A program made the position numbers and the translations under genes. Shown piece after piece: positions 20,553-32,800 of a stretch of 64,000 nucleotides of DNA. Each line of letters starts with the position of its first letter. The stretch's first letter is position 1. The notes beneath the pieces are model-generated. The model saw nothing but the letters and a program-made list of their open reading frames with translations, was not told where the DNA came from and did no database searches. Origin of the DNA: Setoptus koraiensis (Eukaryota; Arthropoda); assembly GCA_048013815.1 (NCBI GenBank), contig CM106585.1, forward strand, positions 4,464,001-4,528,000. Reading direction: 5' to 3'.

Positions 20553-21629
20553 TTGCGCAACCATGGCGCGAATATTGCGCGAATGTTTCGTGGATATTGC
20601 GTGGATATTGGGTGGATATTGCGCAAATGTTGGGTGCGAGAAAATATCGGCAACTCGTCACTTGCCCGATGGCCGCTTGTGGCTGGCGTTCGAACTTCGA
20701 AGTTCGAACGCATCGACAGCTCGCCGAATGCCGGCGTTCGAACGCCAGACGCAAGCCGGCGCGATTGTGCGTTCTCGACACGGATGGCAGCCTCACCGAG
20801 CGACCACTCGAGCCGCGCCGTGAGCCGGTCAGGCAACACTGACCAGGCCGCTGCCCGTGAGCTGCCAGCACTGACCAGTGACACATCGCAAGGCCCGAGT
20901 GCGGCCTGCGGGCCGACGGGCATGCAACATGCAAATGAGATTAGACAACTGCAAAATTGCACTTGTCCGATTGACAAGTGCAATTTCGCGTTGCGTTTGC
21001 CAATTGTGTACCAATTGTACGAATTGTACGAATTGTACGAATTGTGCCACTTGTGTCAGTTGTGCCACTTGTGCCACTCGGACACCACTGAGAGCGTCGT
21101 GTGCTGGCACAACAAAAGATTACGACGCACAGAAATTATCGGCCCATTATCATTTATAAAACCAGTGCACGGTGCACCGGCAGTGCACCTGGTCACGCTG
21201 CTCGTGAGGCTGCACCGACTGCTGGCCCAGCAGCCTGCAGCGGCTGTCAGCCGCTGCATGCTGCATCATTTTCGCTGCAGCGGCCGCCGCTGCCTGGCAA
21301 CAAGCATGCTCCACAACTTTCGCCTCACGCTGTATCTCTGGGCGTGTGCCTTTCCCCTCCTGGTGCGCATGCACCATGCCGTAAGTGGTGCAGCATCTGT
21401 GAGTGCGCTAAGTGTGCTGCTTGCGTCGCTTGCGTTGTTTGTGTTGCCCACACAAAATGGTACACACTGTAAGACGCTTGCTGCATTGCAGCAGTGCTTG
21501 CAGCGCTGGTGCACAGCAGCACTGGCGGCGGACACGGCGCGCAGCGCCAGCAGCAGTCGATGGCAACCGTCTGAGCCGACTGCACATATTGCGTTACGCA
21601 CTTCACTAAATATCCCTTGTCGTCGATAA
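20553..21629 (+). CDS. Long open frame without recognisable domain (358 codons), doubtful
   Basis: The frame is the longest in the GC-rich block and overlaps a 298-codon open frame on the other strand (20038-20934). The translation contains repeat-derived stretches (for example YELYELYELCHLC from a 9-bp tandem repeat), many Cys and Arg, and no domain, signal or splice context that I recognise. Openness on both strands points to stop-codon depletion by GC-rich micro-repeats rather than selection for protein. Reported at low confidence because chance alone makes such length unusual. Confidence 0.12.
   Translation: MRNHGANIARMFRGYCVDIGWILRKCWVRENIGNSSLARWPLVAGVRTSKFERIDSSPNAGVRTPDASRRDCAFSTRMAASPSDHSSRAVSRSGNTDQAAARELPALTSDTSQGPSAACGPTGMQHANEIRQLQNCTCPIDKCNFALRLPIVYQLYELYELYELCHLCQLCHLCHSDTTESVVCWHNKRLRRTEIIGPLSFIKPVHGAPAVHLVTLLVRLHRLLAQQPAAAVSRCMLHHFRCSGRRCLATSMLHNFRLTLYLWACAFPLLVRMHHAVSGAASVSALSVLLASLALFVLPTQNGTHCKTLAALQQCLQRWCTAALAADTARSASSSRWQPSEPTAHIALRTSLNIPCRR
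20686..20711. repeat. Perfect 26-bp palindrome (GCGTTCGAACTTC core)
   Basis: GCGTTCGAACTTC is followed by its exact complement GAAGTTCGAACGC. It carries the GCGTTCGAAC motif that recurs in tandem arrays elsewhere in the window. Confidence 0.95.
20954..20986. repeat. Perfect inverted repeat, 14-bp arms with 5-nt loop
   Basis: AAATTGCACTTGTC, loop CGATT, then GACAAGTGCAATTT. Confidence 0.95.
21011..21078. repeat. 9-bp tandem repeats ATTGTACGA then CTTGTGCCA
   Basis: ATTGTACGA repeats grade into TTGTGCCAC units over about 65 bp. They encode the false YELYELYEL run of the overlapping open frame. Confidence 0.8.
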
Positions 21630-22302
21630 TTAATAATTAATCGTCGCTAATATTCGTATCACACCAATCCCAGTTCAGTGAATTTGTTTCGTTATTTGTT
21701 AGAAATAGTATAAAGCGATCGGATAACATTTACATTGTTAGCAACATTCAGTATTTATTGTCATGCCAGCTGAATTGCAGCCCGTGTAAGCGCACTCTCA
21801 CAAGAGCGACTAGGCATTGCGACAAATCTCGGCCAAAACAAGCATATGCTCGCTCGACATTGGCGGCCGCAATATAATTGTCGACAATCGCAATTGCAAC
21901 AACAACTCGCTTGCAAATGCCAAATGAAAAACAATGCTCATCGAGTCGCAAAAAACAGCAACATCACCAGAGCAACAAGCGCCAGTCGTGACATTGGATT
22001 TGTGATATCTCATCGGCAGCATTATTACAGACACACACGTACATTATTATTACTATGACTATTACTCATCAGTTTGCACAATCGCCAGCAACAAGTCACT
22101 GTGCCTAACCCTATCGACACGGCAAGCAATCACGGCAAACAATCACTGCAAGCATCTCTCGTTACTCGCATCGCCAGATCGACACCAATTCAGACAAAGC
22201 AACCGCTAATTGGCCACCACCTATTTGCCTATTCGTCACTACGTTTACTAATCACCACTAATTGCCTATTACTAATTAACCATCACAACTCAGCCATCAG
22301 CC
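21630..22302. promoter_or_regulatory. Upstream region and 5' leader of the SLC44A1-like gene
   Basis: Directly upstream of the transporter start. The sequence turns AT-richer here, with TAATTAATAATTAATCG near 21628-21644 and CA-rich leader-like sequence up to the ATG. No upstream exon is evident. Confidence 0.4.
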
Positions 22303-24602
22303 ATGGGCTGCTGCTTCTCCTGCCTCTCGGAAGAGGACATACAATATGACAAGTCGCGAAAGTGCACCGACAAATTCTGGCTGTTCCTATTCATACTCAG
22401 CTGGATTGTGCTCATTGGCGCCGCCGGATACTCGTTCATGAAGGGCGACCCTACAAGAATCATATACGGCTACGACAGCTTTGGCAACATATGCGGCCAA
22501 AAGAACAGGTACATCAAGGGCGTGCCTTGGTCCGGCATGGACATGAGGGGCAAACCGTATTTGTTTCACATGAACCCCGAAAACATCTCGTACACTCTCA
22601 AGATTTGTGTCACACAGTGTTTCACTGGCTTTAAAAATGCTCCAGATAAAAATTTGACCAACGACTACGATCTTAAGCTATTCTATCAGGAATCAAACTC
22701 CAAACTGTACCGTTACGACTACGATGTTACAGAGAGAAATCTTGAGAAATACTATCAGAATATTTCACCCCAGGTTATCTTGGGCAATCGCGCCACTGAC
22801 GAGGAGAAGGGCTTTGGACCGGCGCCCAAGTTCGATGTCACCAAACAACGCCCAGTGCTCAATAGGTGCGTTGCAACAAACAAAGTCAAACTTGGCACCA
22901 ATTCTGGTTACATCAACGCCCTATACAACTATTTCAAAAACATGGACGCCTTGCAAAAAATATTCAGCGATATATATATTAGCAGACACAACATAGGAAA
23001 ACTCGTTGCTCTTGGCGTTGTCGTCTCACTGGTAGTTGTGTTCAGTATACATTATTTGGCCTCTATAGTGTCCACCATCATAATGGTTGTTGCCACGCTA
23101 ATAATGATTGCACTCACAGGATTCTCTTGGTATGTCTACATCGACCTCAAGAACAAAACCAACAATAGTGTGGAATTTATAAAACATCTAGATGATCACA
23201 TTGCCAATTCAGACACATTTTTGGCACTGTCCTTATTGCTCACCTTTATCACTATCATAGTGATGGTTGCAACATATTTCATGCAGTCCAGAGTGAATCT
23301 TATGGTTGCCCTCTTCCACGAAACAGCGTCCTGTTTTAGAGCTATGCCAGGATTGGTCATACAACCTCTCTGGACAACGGCAGTTCTCATATTATTCTTT
23401 CTATTCTGGTCCACTATTCTATTGGCAATATCCACTGCTGATGATGAAATAGTTTATAATTCGACAACTACCAGATTCCAACTAAGTCTGCCTGCGAGAG
23501 AAGCTCTATGGGACAACCAAAATGGGCAAAGGACATTTAGAGAATGGAGTAGTACAGCGAATAAATATGCCATCGAATCAGTGAAACATAAAAAGCCTCC
23601 CGCCATTAGGTATATTTGGGTATTCCTAATAGTCATGCTTTTTTGGTCCTCAGAGTTTATACTTGGCTGCCAACAGGTAAGTCCAAATGATGTACTATAT
23701 CTACTAGTGGTGAGAAATTTCTCTTTCAGTCTATACTAATCACAATTTCTCTTTTCTTGCTCCCCATACAGATGACTGTCGCCGGTTCAGTAGCCAGCTG
23801 GTATTTTTGTCGAGATAAATCAACGCTGAGATGCCCCATAACAAGCTCTATTCACAAAATACTAACTTACCATCTTGGATCAGTCGCCAAAGGCAGTTTA
23901 CTATTGACTCTCTTTAAAATACCCAGATTAATACTGATGTACCTTGAAGCTCAATTTCAAAAGATCAAAGGAAAATATAGATGTCTAGAGTGCACATTAG
24001 CGTGTTGCCACTGTTTCTGGTACTTGTTGGAGAGATTTATCAGATATATTAATCACAATGCCTACACTATTATAGCCATTGAAGGAACACCATACTGCAC
24101 TTCGGCTCAAGTAGCCTTCTCGACTCTGGCAGCTAATACCGCCAGAGTGGTAGTGATCAATAGCATTGGAGATTTCATACTTTTCCTCGGCAAATTGATA
24201 GTTACTGCCTCAGTCGCCTTAGTTGGAATGTACTTTGTACGTTTTGAAACAAACGTCTACTACATGGCCGTGCCTGTTATTTTTGCCTCAATAGTAGTAT
24301 ATTTCATTGCCCACTCAATGTTATCAGTCTATGAAATGGTCATAGACACACTCTTCTTGTGTTACGTAGAGGACGTGACTAAAAATGCCAATTCGCCAGA
24401 AGGATACTACGCGCCACCTTCCCTATTGGCTTTTGCTGGCGAGGAAAATATTAATTCAGGAGCCATTCGCATAGCTAGGGATGTCAATCCCGAAATGGGT
24501 TCTGGCAGATATCAGTCACCACCCATGCAAGGTGGAAAAAAGAATGGCAGTCCTCCAGTAGGGTTCATATATCCCCAACATGTTTTGGAATCTTCTCATT
24601 AA
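22303..24602 (+). CDS. Choline transporter-like protein 1 (SLC44A1 family), 734 aa, 2 exons
   Basis: Exon 1 (22303-23676, 458 codons) and exon 2 (23772-24602) are joined at phase 0 across a 95-nt GTAAGT...CATACAG intron. The junction reads FILGCQQ then MTVAGSV, the usual CTL1 pattern. The N-terminus MGCC, a first membrane span (FWLFLFILSWIVLIGAAGYS), the signature GYDSFGNICGQKN, a long extracellular loop with Cys and Asn-glycosylation sites, then multiple further spans, YHLGSVAKGSLLLTLFKIPR and HSMLSVYEMVIDTLFLC are all present. Length and order agree with SLC44A1. The family carries choline and ethanolamine at plasma and mitochondrial membranes. AATAAA signals at 24784 and 24821 give a short 3' UTR. 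The gene looks whole. Confidence 0.95.
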
Positions 24603-27600
24603 AGGGGATCTCAATTTGACACACTTCAGAACTAACAAAAAACTTTTTGTGATGCCATTACGAGCTGCCTTTACGGACTAAATGCATTATTGTCAGCTAC
24701 TACTGATACTCATCCTAATATTGACATCACAGTATGTTAGTATTGATATTGTATAGATACTTAAACGATTTTCCATACTTGTAAATAAAACATTTTTATT
24801 ATTGATTGTGAGTTACAATCAATAAATTTTCCGTCACGAATATTATACTCTACTGAGAAGTCATAAAATGAGCTTTTCGACCTAGAATAATCTAGAGTCT
24901 ACCTCGCGGGTGTTCTCTTGCAATTTGGCAACCAGTCAAGATGCTCCTTACGGTAATATCTAAGGTGGACCCCCTTCAGGACCAGAATAACTGTCGATCC
25001 CAGATCAAAGAGCACCTCTTGTTATCGGATTTTCGAATAAAAAATCCTATCTTGTAGAGATTCATCACATATGTGCATATTTTCATCCCCATAGTGAACC
25101 ACTCAGTTCATAAGCGGCCTCGATAAATAGACTATTTCTATCAAGTGAATTCCAAAAGCTCCTTTCTCAAAACTGACCCGCTAGAGAGTATGGCAAACGA
25201 AATATGATACAGAATGAGGAATCTGTACAAGTGTTTTGTGTTTTTGAATAATTTTTAATTGTGTGTTATTTGTTGATTATAAGTGATTGCATATTATAAT
25301 ATTAATTGGTATAAGCTTGTATATAAGTGAAATGTCACTAGAAACGAATTGCTTCAAATTGCTTCTGTTGATCTGTTCACTAATGCAAGGCTAGTTTCAT
25401 CATTATCCATTATCAATAACCAGTTGAATTGGACAGAGAAGTTGTATCAAGACTAACGGAAATCTCAGTGTCAAACTCATTAAACACCGTATCATGCAAA
25501 GCGTTCGATATTATTCAATGGTCATTGAAGACAAATAATCTATCAATTATTTGCAGTTTTTGTTCGCTGTCATTGTAGGAACATCTAATAGCTGATGAAA
25601 TGGCCGTCGGTTCACTGGTCCGAGTCATAAATACCAACATTATATTTAATCATTGTTTGGCACTGTATATATATTTATGTATACATATATGTATATAAAT
25701 GTTTTTCTAAATATATGTGTGTGTGTGTTTTACTAGTGATCAATTTGCCAAACAAACAAATAGTTTGTAAGAAGACCAATAAAATGTCTAGATGACTAGT
25801 AATAAAAGTGAAACAAATTGTCATTACAACATTTGTTGTTTGTTGTCGCGATAAGCGCGTTTAGTTCAATCCTTGTTCAGGCCAGTTTGTTTAAATTGTA
25901 CAGTACGATGTTGTGATATGATTTGCATTTTGTTCATGTGAATTCATCAATTTTAAAATGATGTCGGCTTTGATCGTCTAAATACATTGTCGTTTGCGCT
26001 AATAATTCAGTATTCATTAATTTCGGTATAATTGTGTCGATAGAGCGACCGCTGGAATCGATGACTAACTTGTTGTTTGGTTCGAAACGATCACGAATCC
26101 GGTGTGTCTATTGTTGTTGTTGTTGTTGTTGTTGGTGAGTCGTAAACAATCAATTAATGGGTTCGTTCACATCGATCGATTGACTTCAGCCATTCCGGGC
26201 ACTGATCGAGTGTGATGAGTCAATGATCGACCAGATATGACCAACTATTATTATGTCTGCGGTGATGGCCGACAATGGTCATGTTATAACCATTAAATGA
26301 AGTAAGGTGGCCGCCTGAAACTAATGGACTAATAGACACTTCTGTTGTTGTAATTTGATGTGACGGCTGTAAATTCACTCATCATCATCATCTTCTCATA
26401 TTAACATCTCACTGTAGTTGCATTGCTGTGGTTAAAATGTTGTTTATTTCGTAGTCGTGGTGGCTGTTTGAATGTGGTTGAATGCTGTGTAAACAGACCA
26501 TGGTGTTGTTGTATAGCGACGACAATAGATAAACATTTGCCCCTAGTGAAATGTGATCCGTGTGTTCTATGTGCTCTATGTTTGCAGCGAGTTTAATCGG
26601 CATACAGAAACAGAATGGAATAAAAAGTTGATTAGTTAGATTAGTGATAACACTTTTGATAGTTGGTGTTGAATGTCGCTCAAGATGATCGTTCGACAAC
26701 AATCATGGATAAACAACTGTTGTTGTTGCGACAATAACAACAACTACTGCAATCTAATTCAAAAAAGTGACGAACATGCGAGAGAGTGTTGGATGTGAGC
26801 TTATGCAAGTGGCAATATCAGACTTATTATGATTATAAAAGGCCAGACAATGATGATAGATAACAACACAAAACAGAGAGAGAGAGATGGTGAGTGTAAC
26901 AGTTGGTGTCGGTGTCTGAATTAGGCTATATATACCAAGCGAACACAAACACTGTAAGCAGTGTAAACAAAAGCAACAGTGTTGTTGCTTTTGCAGTCAT
27001 CGTTGCCAGATAAAGCAAGCGTTCATTCGTGACGGCTTGGCCTAACAATGAAAATGTGACAGATAATTGAGCTTATAACTAAGCCGATTGATGTAGTTGT
27101 AAGTATATGTGAGGCACTATGTGCCTCAACAATGTCAGCAACAAGTGCGACTAATAAGCGTTGATACGGTGTCACACAACTGAGAGTGACAACGTAATGT
27201 TTGTAATCTATTTGTGGTAACTGTGGGACCCCTGAGAAGGTCACATGTGCCAGAGAGTTGAGAGGCATAACGAGAATGTGATTGTCATTGTCTAATCAGT
27301 CATCAGCTTACCTGTGTCATAAGTGGTGCAATAGTTTATCAGCAGAGACGATTAGTAAAATTGACGATCAGTTGTAATGAGTTGTGTGTGTGTGTTGCTG
27401 CTGTTTATATCCATTGTTTGAGTGTTTGCATTCTATAGGAACTTGACTGGACATTGATAGTGGCTGTGAAACTTGTTTAATAAACGATGTATGTCTGCGT
27501 ATTGTGTATTATATAATATATTATTCAGTATGGTTGCTGTGTTTGGTTACAGGTGATTGATAAGTATCATGATTGGTTGTTGCTGTTGCTATACTGCTAC

Positions 27601-28505
27601 GTGTGATATACCGCTATATGCTGTGTGTTGTGGGAGATTATGTATTCATTGTTTGTGATGTAATAAGTATTGCTGCAATAAAGGTAAAATATGCTTATGA
27701 ATTATGCTTATGTACATGAGCGTTGTTATGTTTATGCCCAAATGCGAGGGTAAGGAACGCGCAACAGACTCGACAAACTCTGATTGCACCAATTAACAGT
27801 TGAGGCCAGAATTGATCCGCTGGTCACCGGTATCAGCTGGCTCACATTTTGTAGTTGCTGCTCGCTGTATGTCGGCCGTTCGTGTTGTTGCCTGAAAGGT
27901 GAATGTGAACTATGTGTGTGTGTGTGTGTGTCTGCCATGCGATGTGACACGTGTAGTTTTTGGTGTGAATAATGTGAATCAATCTGCATAATGCTGCTAC
28001 ATAATAATAATTATAACGATTACGTAATTATGATTGATTGAATTGGTGTACGTGCAACGTACGGGCATGTGTTGTTGCTGTGTGTGTGTGTGTGGGCCAT
28101 ATATTGTATAGGTTAAATGATGATTGCACTTTACTAGCAAGTGTTAGTGTGCGGCCGTTTCTCTGTTTGTGACGCCACTCACAAGGTCAGTGATTAGGTG
28201 GACTTTGCACGGGTTCATTGGCCCGCGGCCGTTCCAGCCAGCCACTCACCTGTGGTCAGCTGTTGTCAGTAACGGAGATGCTCGATGACGTAGTGCGCTC
28301 GTCGGCATTGTTGTGTGGTTCGCGCCAACGTTGCTCGCACGAATGTTGCATGAATGTCGCAGCGCTTGCAGTCGCAATCAAGCTCGCCAGTTAATTGGGA
28401 GCCAATTGATTGAGAGCCAATTGATTCTCGGGGGCCTGTCGTGTTGATGCGACAATGTCGCGATAATTCAATAATAATATGCCAATAATAATACGTGTTG
28501 CTGCG

Positions 28506-28539
28506 AGGTGGCCGGCCGGCCGACCGGCCGGCCGGCGCT
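28506..28539. repeat. GGCCGGCC palindromic cluster
   Basis: A run of overlapping GGCC and CCGG units, nearly self-complementary across 34 bp, stands out in an AT-rich region. A related run (GGCCGGCCGGCTGGTCGGCC) lies near 32215. Confidence 0.8.
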
Positions 28540-29751
28540 CAAATGTGGAACTGGCGCAATCCTATATGACGATGTCTATATATTATATAGACACACAACT
28601 AACTTTAGCTGGGTGTGTGTGTGTGTCGTGGCAAATGGCAAATGGCGGACGCGAAATGGCAGCTAGCTTGTTAGTGGCAATAAACAAGTGGCGGGCAAGC
28701 AAACAACAACTTGTTGGCGCATACTGTTGTCGCAACTTGTTTATTTGATCGCTTGCTCGCCGTTGCCATTGACGTTGTGAGTCGCCGTGAGCCAATGATA
28801 AATTGCCAATGCCGTCGGCCATTTGCAATGAAAAACAAAAATCATAATCTAATCTATAATACAGGTTGCATGCGCGCGCATGAGAGTAGTCGAGCTAGTA
28901 GCGACAGATAACGAGATGGCGAGATAGCAGCACGCCGATATTTGCCGCACTATGCATGCGTCGTGGTATTTGTCTATGTGTGTATCTAACAACAAGTATT
29001 GTAAGTATCTGTGTATTTGTGCACCGATACAACAATCGCAATCGAATCGGATTGCGACAAGTGTCAGCCCTAATCCGCCTCTAATCACTGCAGTCACAGT
29101 GTGATCATGCGAGTCTCGTCATGAGAGTCTCATCGGCGCAGTCTAATGAGCAAACGATGCGATGAGCTTCTAGATTCGCTTATCTGGCCTGTAGCTCTCG
29201 GAATGAATGATTGTAAATTGTTGTTGCTGCCATCGATGTAAATAGATCTGTTTATAATTATGCATGTGACACTATGGGCATGACTATGTTTGTGCTGACA
29301 ATGTTTGTGAGTGACGAAACAAGTCAATCAGATTAGACCTGCTGCACCACTGTTGCCTTTTCCACTCTTCTAACCTCTTACAAGCGCTCATATTTTTTTT
29401 TTCTGTTTGCGACATTCCAACCGAACGGCCAAATGACAACACAATCACGCTGTCTAAATAGACACACGCACATATTTATACACTGCAATCCCGTGTCATA
29501 TGATACATCGGCCATTTAAGCGCTTGAAAAGCGCACAACACTTTTCGCCACAAAACTCGCCATTGTCACAATTGTCACCCGATTGCGCTCTCGCTAATTC
29601 CAAACTTTGCCAACCTTTGCCCTCCCAACTGTCCATCAGCTAACGAGTCAGGCCACAACCGGGGGCCGAAAACGTTCGTTCGAAATTAGAAACGACCATT
29701 TCTCTGCTATTCACCACTTTTTCGAGACTCATTTTCACCGTTGGCTCGGAA

Positions 29752-29853
29752 TCTTGAAAATACCGGAATCTCGAACACCGAAATCTCGAACACCGAAATC
29801 TCAAATACCAAGGTCTCGAATGCACAAAATCTCGACAGTCCGACACCTCGAAA
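29752..29853. repeat. Degenerate 15-bp repeat CCGAAATCTCGAACA
   Basis: About six diverged copies of a unit close to CCGAAATCTCGAACA lie in tandem. Confidence 0.75.
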
Positions 29854-32800
29854 TGCCTGAAATCTATAATGCATAGAATCCGCGATTTTTTCAATCATTG
29901 GTCATTGTCATTTTCATCGAAATTGTACGCGAGAGAACTATCATCTCGGTGAAAATATAAAATCGAATGGGCACTTCTCTAGCGCGTAAACACCAACAAG
30001 CAACTGGTTGCATCATGCTAACTTGACAAGTGGCGTCCATCAAGTATTTCGCCAAAGTCTCAATTTCATTTAGCCTTCAGCATCTTTCCGAATTCCAATT
30101 TCTGATTTTCGGACCCCTGAAATTTTGGACTTTCTGAATTTCGGACTTTCGGACATCGGAATTTCAAGTTCGAAATTGCAACTCAAATCGAAATTTTGGC
30201 TTTTCGGGATTCTAGTATTCGAGAATGTGGGCTGGCCCCAGTGTTTGTGGCACACTGTTTCTGCCATTCGAAATCTACGCACTCGGAAAAAACGTGCGTC
30301 ACTCATTGCATGTTACTCGTACAAAGAGCGCACATTTATTGCAATTTTCTATCGTCGTTTTCTTGTTGCACGAAATGCATATTTTATTATCTTGTGCCTA
30401 TCATCAGAAGTATAATGATATTTCGAAAAGAGGACACAAGAAGAGCCCAGCCATATAACCGTCAGCCAGCTCTTAGGATCTTCGAGCCAAGTGAGCGCAA
30501 GTACATCTAGACTTGAACTAACGACAATCTCTCTTGAGTCCATCACTCATAAGTTATGCTCCTGCAGTGTAAAATTAGTGTCATTTCTTTCTTAGAAACA
30601 ACTATCTAAAGCGCATTGTTTTGTGCAATAAACTGCAAACGAAAATTGCGATAAATGTGCGCCTACATTACATCTATATCGTACGATGCGCCACCTGTCA
30701 TAATTAATATCGGCATAATGATTCGCAATTCCTTCATGGCGACAATGGATAAAATGGCGCTTGCTGGTCTCGACTCATCCTGTTCAGCCGTTCTCGACCC
30801 GATAAGAAACGAGTCGACAGGAATTATTCGGATATAGCGTCAAGTTCGGTGCTTTTGTGAGGCCAAACACTGACGTTTGCATGCTGTAACTATTTGCCGC
30901 CAGAAAAATTGAGCATGGTCATCACATTCGCCTGTATAGGCCTGTCTCGAAAAGATACCGTGCCCGAAAATTCTGTTGCTAGCGTCGATGCGTCAGCGTT
31001 GATTTCAACGATTTTTCTCTTGTCTTCGAAGGGTATCCAACGCATGGGTCGGCTGTTGACACTTGGACTTGCAGGCGAAGCTCGTCTCAGAAGAAAAAAT
31101 CATTTTCATGCTTACAAAGCTTGTTAGAAAGTCAGAATGAGCAAAATGAAGCTCGTTCGTGCAAAGCAAGTTGAGAATGACAGGAAACAGACAATCGGCA
31201 GCCCATACGATGATAAATTGTGGTACAAACAGGTACACTGGCATATGAATGGTAGTCGGGCGACTCTTGCAACAGTGCTCGTTCGAACTGAGTGCAACCG
31301 CCTACTTCTGTTTATAGTTTTGATTGGTTCGAACTTCGAATCAACAGCAACAACAATAATCAATTAGGCAAACTGCAGCCGATGACTGCGAATTGTCTGA
31401 ATCAAACTGGCGACTGGTTGTTTGGCTGCATCGCATTGACATTATTATCGAACATTACCATCGGGACGCTGATAATGTTTGTGTCCATTGGGCAATTATT
31501 CAGGCAATAATTGTATTATATCATCATGCGATGTGGCCAGCAGTTGGTCTGAGGCAACCACTGGGCTTTTCTGGCCGGCTCGTCCAACAGCTAGAAATAA
31601 TCATTATCATTCGATCAATCGATAATCATTGAGCAAGCAAGCAAGCCAGCCAGCAGACGTGAAAATAGTCAGCGTCTCTGGCAGGCTCGTTTATTAGCTT
31701 CGTCATCGAGTGTCGTTCATTTGCAAAATTATGCCTCCTCTTGTTCACAGCGACGTTGAGTGGCTGCGGTTGGCATGGACCACAAACAACTGGCGACTGG
31801 CAACGCACTCAGGTGCTCACCTGAGCCCAATGATTAGATGAGTGTCAGTAATGACGATATTTCTAGTCGACATGCTGCTGCTGCCGCCGAGGAAATAATC
31901 AAAAAATATATTTTTATTTCTATTTCTATTTGTGCGCTCTCTAAGGATTTTCTTGTTCCATGAGTCGACGTCGCATTGGAATAAAGTTGAAATAATGACG
32001 GCACCACTGGCAAGAAACTGGAAATATTGCCGCTAGTTGCAAGCCACTGCGAGACACACCAACCACACACACACTGAGTCGCGTCGGTCGCAAGGCGAGC
32101 ATGATTGAAAAGTTTAGACGTTCAATTTTTAATGTCGCTCGACGATGCAACACAAGATAGCAGATTTGCCATTTATCTATTTTTGATATTGCAAGATAAG
32201 CGAACCAAACAAGTGGCCGGCCGGCTGGTCGGCCGTATTTTATGTGTATCATAGATTACACAAAATGAGAAAAGATTGTATAACAGCAACACATCGACAT
32301 GGTGCGTTTACCTGGTCTCATGTCGCTGGCTCGTTGGCTCGTCGGGCCGTCGGGCTGGCTGGCATCGGGCGAGCATTAAGCAGTGACATGAAGCCAGCCG
32401 TTGGCGACACCAACAAAATTTATGTGTTCGGCCAACAGGTGATATTGGCGACACTTGTCACATGCGTCGGAACCGATTGCACGCGCTTATTTACGCTCGA
32501 ATTCTTCGCTTCTTTTCTCGACGTCAACTGGCGGCCGAGCAGTAAATAGCAGCCACTTAGCCGTATTTGAGCGCATGTGTACATGTATGCGAGCCGGCGA
32601 GAGACAGGGCCAACGAAGTGGCATCAAACAGCGATACGGCAGAGCGATATGTGTCAGTGAGAGCCGCCTGTAGCCATAAAAAAAATAGGCGAACGTAATG
32701 AAGATTTATTGGCGAAATCAATTAATTGTTGCCAGTGCAACAGTTGGCTTTGTCAGTGTTCGCCGGCGTGTTGCACAGCGACGCTGACAATATCAAGAGA

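Noticed and set aside
24900-25025. Minus-strand stretch reading QEVLFDLGSTVILVLKG
   Set aside because: Looks protein-like for about 40 residues but is bounded by stops, has no splice sites, and I cannot place it in a family.
26409-26702. 97-codon frame on the minus strand in the long AT-rich region
   Set aside because: No recognisable motif, unremarkable composition, and isolated from any other exon-like signal.
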